Source: Onishia taeanensis
GTDB taxonomy: Bacteria; Pseudomonadota; Gammaproteobacteria; Pseudomonadales; Halomonadaceae
DNA: 39,858 nucleotides
Assembly (NCBI RefSeq): GCF_013349955.1
Contig: NZ_JABVXC010000019.1
Coordinates: 1 to 39,858, forward strand
Direction: 5' to 3'
Below the pieces are notes generated by a model that was given only the letters and a program-made list of their open reading frames with translations, searched no databases and had not been told where the DNA came from. Below are positions 33,484-39,858 of the stretch, in pieces (the stretch's first letter is position 1; each line of letters opens with the position of its first letter). A program made the translations under genes and the position numbers.

Positions 33484-34764
33484 TTAAATCAACACACGCA
33501 GACATTGCCCGGCGTGGTAGAGGGTGAAGCCGCCTTCATAGCCAGAACTCCACAGCGGCTTGACCTTGATCGACTCAGGCGAGCGTATCGGCAGCGGCAA
33601 CAGGTCATCTTCACCTGTAATCAGGTAGTGCGCGAAGCCCTTGCCCACCACCGTACCGGTGGTAACGCCACGTCCGTTGTAGCCCGATACTCCCAGGATC
33701 CCGGGGGCTGGTTCGAAGATGCGCAAGGTATGATCGGGCGTAAAGGCGATCTTTCCCGTCCAGGTGGTTTCCCACTCAACCTTGCCTAGCTGAGGAAAGT
33801 AATGGCGCTGGATACGATCCGCCCAACAGCGCACATAGGCCTGTGGACGACCGCTCCCTTTACCCAGACTGCCAAGAATCAAGCGTCCCTCGGCATCTCG
33901 GCGCATGCTGCTCAGGACCATGCGGGTGTCCCATGCCCCCTGCCGCTCGGGCAGGACATCGCCTGCGACCTCATCGGACAGCGGCCTGGACGCCACCTGG
34001 AAGAAATGGCCAGGAAAGAAATGCTCCTTCACCTGGTTCCAGTCATCCTCGCTATACGCATTGGTGGCCACCACCACTCGCGGCGCCCGCACGCTGCCTC
34101 TGGGTGTCGCGACGCGCCAGTCATCACCCTCCCGGGTCACGCCCTGCGCCGGACTATGAGTATAGAGCCGAGCGCCGGCTGCGCTGGCGGCACGGGCCAG
34201 TCCACGAGTATAACCGGTGGGGTTGATCGTGCCGGCACGCCGGTCGAGCAGAGACCGACGAATCCGCTTCGTCCCGACTTTCTGCCAGCAGGCTTCGTCC
34301 TCCAGCAGTTCCACCGGCGCACCGCGTCGCGCTAGCTGCTCGGCGCGACGCGCCAGGTCCCGCTCCCCTTTGCCGTTATGAGCCAAATGCAAGGTTCCAG
34401 TCTGGGTCGCCTGGCACTCGATGCCGTGGCGTCCAATCAGCGAAAAGACCTCCTTCGGCGCACCACCAAGGATGCTATTGGCACGTTCGCCATCCTTTTC
34501 ACCCAGGGCTTTGATGATGTCATCGGGGGGAATCCATAACCCTGCATTGACCAAGCCGACATTGCGTCCCGAGCCGCCGCTGGGAATCTCACCCGCCTCG
34601 ACCAGGGTCACGCCTACCCCACGTTCAGCGAGGTGCAGGGCGGTGGACAGCCCGGTGATGCCGCCGCCGATCACGGCCACCTCGGTGGTGTGTTCACCCT
34701 GCAGCGGGGCCAGCTCCGGGGGCGGCTCGGGGGAGGTGTTATGCCACAAACAGCCGTCCTTCAT
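33484..34764 (-). CDS. amaA: L-pipecolate oxidase-like FAD enzyme
   Basis: A 426-residue FAD-dependent amine oxidase of the DadA/OrdL class. The N-terminal dinucleotide motif VAVIGGGITGLSTALHLAERGVGVTLVEA is followed by the flavin-binding SGGSGRNVGLVNAGLW; the C-terminal ILGVSGYNGRGVTTGTVVG closes the FAD site. In Pseudomonas putida AmaA oxidises L-pipecolate to piperideine-6-carboxylate. Assignment to AmaA rests on overall resemblance plus its place directly downstream of an AmaB-type dehydrogenase, the same pairing as in P. putida. Start at 34764 behind AGGAGG. A 9-bp hairpin lies between it and amaB. Related oxidases act on glutamyl-putrescine or glycine, so the substrate is inferred. Confidence 0.8.
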   Translation of the reverse strand: MKDGCLWHNTSPEPPPELAPLQGEHTTEVAVIGGGITGLSTALHLAERGVGVTLVEAGEIPSGGSGRNVGLVNAGLWIPPDDIIKALGEKDGERANSILGGAPKEVFSLIGRHGIECQATQTGTLHLAHNGKGERDLARRAEQLARRGAPVELLEDEACWQKVGTKRIRRSLLDRRAGTINPTGYTRGLARAASAAGARLYTHSPAQGVTREGDDWRVATPRGSVRAPRVVVATNAYSEDDWNQVKEHFFPGHFFQVASRPLSDEVAGDVLPERQGAWDTRMVLSSMRRDAEGRLILGSLGKGSGRPQAYVRCWADRIQRHYFPQLGKVEWETTWTGKIAFTPDHTLRIFEPAPGILGVSGYNGRGVTTGTVVGKGFAHYLITGEDDLLPLPIRSPESIKVKPLWSSGYEGGFTLYHAGQCLRVLI

Positions 34765-34799
34765 GACGCCTCCTGTCTTGTGGTGGTTGCGGTCACCGA

Positions 34800-34821
34800 C
34801 GCCCCAGCGAGAGCTGGGGCG
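34800..34821 (-). promoter_or_regulatory. intercistronic hairpin amaB-amaA
   Basis: A perfect 9-bp stem CGCCCCAGC/GCTGGGGCG with a four-base loop sits 10 bases after the amaB stop and 35 bases before the amaA start. No T-run follows, so it probably protects or processes the mRNA and sets different levels of the two enzymes. Confidence 0.5.
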
Positions 34822-34831
34822 GCGAGCAGGC

Positions 34832-36325
34832 TCAGTCGAACTTGATGCCCTGGGCCAACGGCAGTTCTCGAGAGTAGTTCACGGTGTTGGTCTGGCGACG
34901 CATGTAGCTCTTCCAGACATCAGAGCCGGACTCACGGCCGCCACCGGTTTCTTTCTCACCGCCGAAGGCGCCACCGATCTCGGCGCCGCTGGGACCGATA
35001 TTGACGTTGGCGATGCCGCAGTCACTGCCCAGGTCGGAGACGAAGGTCTCGGCCTCGCGGACGTCAGTGGTGAAGACACAGGAAGAGAGCCCCTGGGGCA
35101 CGTCGTTCTGCAGAGCCAGCGCCTCGTCGAAATCGCTGTAGCTCATCACATAGAGGATGGGCGCGAAGGTCTCGTGCTTGACCAGCTCGTCCTGGCGATC
35201 CACCTCGACGATGGCCGGGGTGACGTAGTAGCCGTTCGGGTAGTCGTCGGCCAGTTGCCGCTCGCCGCCGAAGACCGGATAGCCCAGCTCACGCGCCTTA
35301 CCGAGCACTGACTGCATCTGGTCGAAGGCCTGGGCGTCGATCAGTGGCCCGACTAGGCTGCCGCCCATCGGATCACCGATGGTCACGCCGGTATAGGCCT
35401 TCTTCACCCGCTCGACAACTTCGTCGCGCACGGATTCGTGGACAATCAGGCGGCGCAGGCTGGTACAACGCTGACCGGCAGTGCCAACCGCGGAAAACAG
35501 GATGGCGCGTACAGCCATGTCCAGATCAGCGCTGGGCGCCAGGATCATGGCGTTGTTACCGCCAAGCTCAAGGATACTGCGGCCAAAGCGAGTGGCCACG
35601 CGGGGCGCGACCTCGCGGCCCATGCGGGTGCTGCCGGTGGCGCTGATCAGCGGCACGCGAGGATCGTCAGTGAGCACTTCACCGGCTTCGCGCTCGCCGA
35701 TGATCACCTGGCTGAGCTCGGTCGGCGCCTCGTCGCCGAACTCGGCCATGGCGCGCTCAAGCAGCGCTTGGCAAGCCAGGGCGCAGAGCGGGGTCTTCTC
35801 GGAGGGTTTCCACAACAGGCTGTTGCCGCACACCAGTGCCAAGGCGGCATTCCAAGCCCAGGGCGCGACCGGAAAGTTGAAGGCGGTGATCAGGCCGATC
35901 GGACCCAGCGGATGCCAGCTCTCGCGCATGTGGTGGCCGGGACGCTCGGAGGCGATAGTCAAGCCACACAGCTGGCGCGACTGACCGACGGCGAGATCGC
36001 AGATATCGATCATCTCCTGCACCTCACCCAAGCCTTCCTGGTAGATCTTGCCGCACTCCAGGGTCACCAAGGCACCAAGGTCTTCCTTGTGCTCGCGCAG
36101 TTGCTCGCCGAATAGTCGCACCAGCTCGCCACGACGCGGCGCAGGCACCTGGCGCCAGACTTCGAAGGCGGCCTGGGCACGCTCGATCCGCTCCAGGACC
36201 TGCTCGCCGCCTTCCATGGTCACTCGACCAAGCTCGCGGCCATCGGTGGGCGAGGTCACGGCATAGTCGCCGCCGCGGTAACGGGTATCGGCGACACCAA
36301 GGCGCTGCATGATGGACTCGATCAT
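34832..36325 (-). CDS. amaB: piperideine-6-carboxylate / 2-aminoadipate semialdehyde dehydrogenase
   Basis: A 497-residue aldehyde dehydrogenase of the antiquitin (ALDH7) group, which oxidises 2-aminoadipate semialdehyde (piperideine-6-carboxylate) to 2-aminoadipate in lysine breakdown. The general base Glu253 is in ILELGGNNAM, the catalytic Cys287 in GTAGQRCTSLRR, and the antiquitin signature ends the protein: GGAFGGEKETGGGRESGSD, then WKSYMRRQTNTVNYS. AFNFPVAPWAWNAALAL is also typical. The start at 36325 follows GGAGG; an upstream frame to 36388 has no family match. It is divergent from a LysR gene and is followed by amaA. Confidence 0.92.
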   Translation of the reverse strand: MIESIMQRLGVADTRYRGGDYAVTSPTDGRELGRVTMEGGEQVLERIERAQAAFEVWRQVPAPRRGELVRLFGEQLREHKEDLGALVTLECGKIYQEGLGEVQEMIDICDLAVGQSRQLCGLTIASERPGHHMRESWHPLGPIGLITAFNFPVAPWAWNAALALVCGNSLLWKPSEKTPLCALACQALLERAMAEFGDEAPTELSQVIIGEREAGEVLTDDPRVPLISATGSTRMGREVAPRVATRFGRSILELGGNNAMILAPSADLDMAVRAILFSAVGTAGQRCTSLRRLIVHESVRDEVVERVKKAYTGVTIGDPMGGSLVGPLIDAQAFDQMQSVLGKARELGYPVFGGERQLADDYPNGYYVTPAIVEVDRQDELVKHETFAPILYVMSYSDFDEALALQNDVPQGLSSCVFTTDVREAETFVSDLGSDCGIANVNIGPSGAEIGGAFGGEKETGGGRESGSDVWKSYMRRQTNTVNYSRELPLAQGIKFD

Positions 36326-36377
36326 TCTTCCTCCGACTGTTCGTGTGTAGTTGTGAATTGGGAACGAGTGCAGTATT

Positions 36378-36416
36378 GCTAGCTTCATTGACCTAGCTCA
36401 AACGACGTTTTATACG
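36378..36416 (+). promoter_or_regulatory. promoter and operator between amaB and lysR
   Basis: A sigma-70-like promoter reads TTGACC (36388-36393), 17 bases, TATACG (36411-36416), facing the lysR gene at 36451. The inverted repeat GCTAG-N10-CTAGC (36378-36382 and 36393-36397) overlaps its -35. LysR proteins bind such dyads in divergent intergenic regions, repressing themselves and activating the divergent gene, here amaB. Confidence 0.55.
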
Positions 36417-36450
36417 AAGTTCATTCTTTTTTTTCTTGTTGAGGCACGAC

Positions 36451-37374
36451 ATGAGTCGCCGTCACCTGCCCACGCTCACCGCCATGCAGTGTTTCGAGGC
36501 CTCGGCCCGTCACCTGAGCTTCACCCGCGCCGCCGAGGAGCTAAGCCTGACCCAGAGTGCGGTCAGCAAACAGGTCGCTCAGCTCGAATCAGTGCTTGAG
36601 CAGCCGCTGTTTCGCCGCGTTCGCAAGCGCCTGCAGGTCACTCCAGAAGGAGCCCTGTACTTAACCGAGGTGCGCAAGGTGTTGGCGCAGGTCGAGATGT
36701 CCACGCGCTACATGCAGTCCTACGGGGGCCAGAGCGAGGTGCTCAACGTCACCACCCTGCCAACCTTCGGCGCCCGTTGGCTGATCCCGCGTCTCAATGG
36801 CTACCGCTTCCGTCACCCAGGGGTCTATCTGAACATCGCCAATCGTGTGGAACCCTTCGATTTCGAGGAGGAACGGGTCGACGTGGCCTTCTTCTTCGGC
36901 CACGGCGCCTGGCCAAAGGCAGAATGCATCAAGTTGCTCGACGAGGACGTGGTGCCGGTGTGTGCCCCGTCGGCGGTGCCGGACGGTGGCATCGACGACC
37001 CGCTGGCGTTGACCGACCTAGTGCTGCTGCAGAGCGCCACTCGGCCCGAGGCCTGGCACGATTGGTTCGAGGCCCAAGGCTGCTATACCACGCATAGCTA
37101 TCACGGGCCGCGCTTCGATACGTTCTACATGGCGTTGAGCGCCGCCCGGGCGGGCTGTGGCGTGACCCTGGTGCCGCGCTTTTTGGTCGAGGAAGAGCTG
37201 GCGGCTGGCCAGTTGGCGATACCATGGGGCTTCTCGCTGACCAGCCGGGATGCCTATTACCTCGCCTATCCCGAACACAAGGGCGAGGTAGCCAAGGTGC
37301 GCGGCTTCATCGACTGGATTCTCGAGCACCTCGAGGCGCCGGCCAAAGTAGACGGCGCCCACCCAGCGAGCTAG
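36451..37374 (+). CDS. LysR-family regulator next to amaB (paralogue 1)
   Basis: A 307-residue LysR-type regulator of the GcvA-like subgroup. The helix-turn-helix lies in residues 5-60 (LSFTRAAEELSLTQSAVSKQVAQLESVLEQPLFRR), and the effector domain contains TTLPTFGARWLIPRL and VDVAFFFGHGAWPKAECIKLL. The ATG at 36451 follows GAGG. It is divergent from amaB, with a dyad between them, and is probably its regulator responding to lysine, pipecolate or aminoadipate. Its stop codon shares CTAG with the stop of a convergent paralogue, with which it agrees closely along nearly the full length. Confidence 0.9.
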   Translation: MSRRHLPTLTAMQCFEASARHLSFTRAAEELSLTQSAVSKQVAQLESVLEQPLFRRVRKRLQVTPEGALYLTEVRKVLAQVEMSTRYMQSYGGQSEVLNVTTLPTFGARWLIPRLNGYRFRHPGVYLNIANRVEPFDFEEERVDVAFFFGHGAWPKAECIKLLDEDVVPVCAPSAVPDGGIDDPLALTDLVLLQSATRPEAWHDWFEAQGCYTTHSYHGPRFDTFYMALSAARAGCGVTLVPRFLVEEELAAGQLAIPWGFSLTSRDAYYLAYPEHKGEVAKVRGFIDWILEHLEAPAKVDGAHPAS

Positions 37375-38276
37375 CTCGCCCCAAGGTCGGCCTCGGCACA
37401 CGACAGCACATGCGCCACGAAGTGGCGAACCTTGGCGAGTTCGCCGAGCGGTTCTGGATAGACCAAGTAGTAGGCGTCGGGGCTGTGCTGGGCGTGTGGC
37501 CAGGCGAGGCACAGGCGGCCAGCGTCGAGTTCGTCATCGACTAGGAAGCGCGGCACCAGGGCGAGGCCGCCCTCCATCATCGCCGTGCGGATCAGCATCT
37601 GGAAGGTCTCGAAGCGGCTACCGTGATAGCTGCGGGCGGTGGCGATACCCTGGTCGGCAAACCAACGGTGCCAAGCATCCGGGCGGGTGGACAGGTGCAG
37701 CAAGTGACAACCGGCCAGATCCGAGGCCGCCTCCAGCCGCTGGCGAGTGAGGTAGGCCGGCGCACCCACCGCCACCACGTCTTCGTCGAACAGCTTGTGG
37801 CACTCTAGATTGGGCCAGCGGCCGTGGCCATGGAAGAAGGCCACGTCGATGTCCTGTTCCTCCAGATCGAAGGCCTGGACCCGGTCGGTAATGCTCAGGC
37901 GGATATGTGGGTGGGCAGTGAAAAACGCCGGCAGGTGGGCACTCAGCCAATGGCTGCCGAAGGTCGGCAAGGTCGCCACCTTGAGCATCTCGCCTTGACC
38001 GCTGTAGGTCATGATGGCATTCGCTGACATCTCGATCTGGGCGAGGATCTTGCGCACCTCGCTCAGGTATAGCGAGCCCTCCGGGGTGAGCACCAGGGTC
38101 CGGCGCACCCGCCGGAACAGCTTGTGCTGTAGGTAGTCTTCGAGCTGGGCGACCTGTTTGCTGACCGCACTCTGGGTCAGGCTTAGCTCCTCGGCGGCGC
38201 GGGTAAAGCTCATATGTCGCGCCGCAGTCTCGAAGCACTGCATGGTGGTCGTCGAGGGCAGGTGGCGTGCCGTCAT
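37371..38276 (-). CDS. LysR-family regulator next to aminotransferase (paralogue 2)
   Basis: A 301-residue LysR regulator nearly collinear with paralogue 1: both have the HTH block FTRAAEELSLTQSAVSKQVAQLE, then TLPTFG, a VAFF-HG-WP-EC-KL-DEDVV block, RSYHG/HSYHG-RF-TF and a C-terminal LVPRFLV-DEL/EEL-AG-L. It is divergent from the class III aminotransferase gene, which it probably controls. The two regulator genes meet tail to tail and overlap by four bases. Within the effector domain the paralogues differ most near residues 175-190, so they may sense different intermediates. Confidence 0.9.
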   Translation of the reverse strand: MTARHLPSTTTMQCFETAARHMSFTRAAEELSLTQSAVSKQVAQLEDYLQHKLFRRVRRTLVLTPEGSLYLSEVRKILAQIEMSANAIMTYSGQGEMLKVATLPTFGSHWLSAHLPAFFTAHPHIRLSITDRVQAFDLEEQDIDVAFFHGHGRWPNLECHKLFDEDVVAVGAPAYLTRQRLEAASDLAGCHLLHLSTRPDAWHRWFADQGIATARSYHGSRFETFQMLIRTAMMEGGLALVPRFLVDDELDAGRLCLAWPHAQHSPDAYYLVYPEPLGELAKVRHFVAHVLSCAEADLGAS

Positions 38277-38393
38277 GGATCTCGGCTCTTGGGCAAAGCC
38301 GTTATTCTAGCCAATTCCATCGTCTGATGCCTCGCGAGAGACGCAATAGAGCATTCCCACCAGGCATCTACATACCCTTTAAACCGCCAGAAG

Positions 38394-38421
38394 AGCGATT
38401 TTATCGCTAAATTCATGAATT
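38394..38421. promoter_or_regulatory. two palindromes upstream of aminotransferase
   Basis: AGCGAT-TTT-ATCGCT (38394-38408) and AATTCATGAATT (38410-38421) lie side by side in the divergent region between paralogue 2 and the aminotransferase, about 100-125 bases before its start. They are candidate regulator sites. A run of eight T at 38440-38447 lies nearby without a stem. Confidence 0.45.
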
Positions 38422-38519
38422 CTAGGAATGGGTTAGGCGTTTTTTTTCGTTTGAAGCCTCACCAGCGCCCTGCTTTCATCATCGGCATACCGACCCTTGA
38501 TGAATCACAGGAACCGTCC

Positions 38520-39767
38520 ATGAATCTTCCTCACGTCAGTGGCTCGCTGGGCATCGTGCATCCCCTCTGCATCGAGCGAGGGCGCAACGCCGAGGTCTGG
38601 GACGAACAGGGCCGGCGCTATATCGACTTCGTCGGCGGCATCGGCGTGCTCAATCTGGGCCATGGCCACCCGGCCGTGGTCGAGGCAGTCAAGGCCCAGG
38701 TCGACACGCTGATGCATTCGGCCTTCAATGCCCTTCCGCATCGTGGCTATCTGCAGGTGGTCGAGGCCCTGGATCGCTTCGTGCCGGTCGACTATGCGCT
38801 GTCCTGCATGCTGACCAATAGCGGTGCCGAGGCCACCGAGAACGCCCTCAAGGTAGCGCGCGCCGCCACCGGCCGGCAGGCAGTGATCGCCTTCGACGAT
38901 GGCTTCCATGGCCGGACCCTGGCGGCGCTCAACCTCAACGGCAAGGTCAAGCCCTACAAGGCCCGGCTCGGCGCGCTGCCGGGACCAGTATTCCACCTGC
39001 CGTTTCCCAGCCGCGACGGCGGCGTGAGCGCCGACGAGGCCCTGGCAGCCCTGACTCGGCTGTTCGATGTAGAGGTGCCGAGCGACGAGGTAGCGGCGAT
39101 CATCGTCGAACCGGTGCAGGGGGAAGGCGGTTTCCGCCTACTCGACGCCGACTTCGCCGCCCACCTGAGGTCGCTGTGCGATGAACACGGCATTGTGCTG
39201 ATCATCGACGAGATCCAGTCCGGCTTCGGGCGCACCGGCGAGCGCTTTGCTTTCTCCCACCTGGACATCGAGCCCGACCTGCTGCTTATGGGCAAGAGCA
39301 TGGCCGCAGGCCTGCCGCTGGCCGCTGTGGCAGGCAAGCCGGCGCTGATGGATGCCCTGCCAAAGGGCGGGCTGGGCGGCACCTACTCGGGCAACGCCGT
39401 GGCCTGTGCCGCCGCCAGGACGGTGATGGCGCTGATGGACGAGTCGCGGCTGCGCCAGTGGGGCGAGGCCCAGGAGGCCGCGATCGTTTTGGCCCATGAA
39501 GGCTGGCGAGAACGCTTCCAGATGGTGGGCGCCTTGACCGGGGTCGGTGCCATGCGAGGTATCGTCTTCGAAGACACTGAGAACGCAACGGGTGCCGAGC
39601 ACTTAGCGGCGCTACTGGCCGCCGGGCGCGAGACGGGCGTACTGCTGATGCCCAGCGGGCGGCGGCGCAACGTGCTGCGCCTGCTGGCCCCGCTGACCGT
39701 CGAGCCTGAGATGCTGGACGAGGGACTGAGTCTCGTCACAAGGGCCCTGGAGACGTTGACCCCATGA
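38520..39767 (+). CDS. class III aminotransferase, probable 2-aminoadipate transaminase
   Basis: A 415-residue PLP-dependent enzyme of the GABA/ornithine aminotransferase type. The cofactor Lys259 lies in LLLMGKSMAAGLPLAAVAG, the ring-binding Asp230 in VLIIDEIQSGFGRTG, and the phosphate-binding segment is LTNSGAEATENALKVAR. FDDGFHGRT provides the stacking aromatic and following His. Because it lies beside amaB and amaA regulators and before a probable hydroxyglutarate dehydrogenase, I infer it turns 2-aminoadipate into 2-oxoadipate, as a similar enzyme does in Pseudomonas putida; GABA or 5-aminovalerate are alternatives. The start at 38520 has AGGAA seven bases upstream. It overlaps the next gene by ATGA. 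Confidence 0.85.
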   Translation: MNLPHVSGSLGIVHPLCIERGRNAEVWDEQGRRYIDFVGGIGVLNLGHGHPAVVEAVKAQVDTLMHSAFNALPHRGYLQVVEALDRFVPVDYALSCMLTNSGAEATENALKVARAATGRQAVIAFDDGFHGRTLAALNLNGKVKPYKARLGALPGPVFHLPFPSRDGGVSADEALAALTRLFDVEVPSDEVAAIIVEPVQGEGGFRLLDADFAAHLRSLCDEHGIVLIIDEIQSGFGRTGERFAFSHLDIEPDLLLMGKSMAAGLPLAAVAGKPALMDALPKGGLGGTYSGNAVACAAARTVMALMDESRLRQWGEAQEAAIVLAHEGWRERFQMVGALTGVGAMRGIVFEDTENATGAEHLAALLAAGRETGVLLMPSGRRRNVLRLLAPLTVEPEMLDEGLSLVTRALETLTP

Positions 39768-39858
39768 TCGCTAGGCTGGAAACCCTCGCCCGGCTCGACG
39801 CCGACTACCTGCGCTTCCTCGAGGCCCTGCGAGCCGACGGGTTCGCAGGCGAGATCGC
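39764..39858 (+). CDS. start of probable D-2-hydroxyglutarate dehydrogenase (YdiJ-like), partial
   Basis: The first 31 or so codons of a gene cut by the window edge, beginning MIARLETLARLDADYLRFLE and then EALRADGFAGEI. The pattern Y-x-x-F-L-x-x-L-x-x-x-G-F-x-G-E-I resembles the N terminus of YdiJ-type FAD/iron-sulfur oxidases, which oxidise D-2-hydroxyglutarate to 2-oxoglutarate. The ATG overlaps the aminotransferase stop (ATGA), so the two are translationally coupled. The role fits the last step of the lysine pathway. Only the N terminus is visible, so the call is tentative. Confidence 0.55.
   Translation, partial: MIARLETLARLDADYLRFLEALRADGFAGEI

Noticed and set aside
38440..38447. Run of eight T as a terminator
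   Set aside because: No stable stem precedes it and it lies within the aminotransferase leader.
1..39858. tRNA, rRNA, CRISPR array, prophage, toxin-antitoxin or defence system
   Set aside because: None was recognised; apart from the left-edge debris the window is ordinary chromosomal genes.

Overview
The window is about 40 kb of a high-GC gammaproteobacterial chromosome. Gene order and protein character fit Halomonadaceae (Halomonas or a close relative) best. This is inferred from family recognition and from a layout (gmk-rpoZ-spoT-ridA, oxyR-recG, hup, rubredoxin reductase, ubiC-ubiA, phoB-phoR) that resembles the order known in Pseudomonas. No similarity search was possible. No tRNA, rRNA, CRISPR array, intact insertion sequence or prophage was seen.

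Left edge (1-859): A+T-richer, non-coding debris that looks like a frameshifted IS5-type transposase and a PAS-like fragment. Next come an organic-peroxide switch (ohrR, ohr) with a palindrome inside the ohr promoter, two co-oriented MFS exporters, and the housekeeping block gmk, rpoZ, spoT, ridA for nucleotide metabolism and the stringent response.

Middle (8.2-31.7 kb): a PagL-type lipid A deacylase, a YeeZ-like SDR protein, oxyR overlapping recG, a YccS-type FUSC membrane protein whose frame has no ordinary start codon, a small SCP2-like protein, HU, rubredoxin reductase, ubiC, ubiA, phoB-phoR behind two clear Pho boxes, cysZ, phoU, a YciA-type thioesterase, an orphan TakP-like TRAP binding protein with a Tat signal, uvrD, hexR, a 66-residue protein, a sodium-coupled NSS transporter and a DUF72 protein.

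Right end (31.8-39.86 kb): a lysine/pipecolate catabolic region. AmaA-like pipecolate oxidase and AmaB-like piperideine-6-carboxylate dehydrogenase lie on the minus strand with an NhaC-family transporter downstream. A class III aminotransferase and the start of a probable D-2-hydroxyglutarate dehydrogenase (YdiJ-like) lie on the plus strand. Between the two arms sit two paralogous LysR regulators facing each other, whose stop codons share one CTAG. The arms would carry L-pipecolate to 2-aminoadipate, then to 2-oxoadipate and finally 2-oxoglutarate. The 2-oxoadipate-to-hydroxyglutarate enzyme (HglS) is not in the window.

The most notable items are the split lysine pathway with duplicated regulators, the NhaC protein attached to it, the yccS frame that seems to need an AUU start, and a 15-bp tandem repeat over the recG stop codon that would encode a pentapeptide-repeat tail in the shifted frame.
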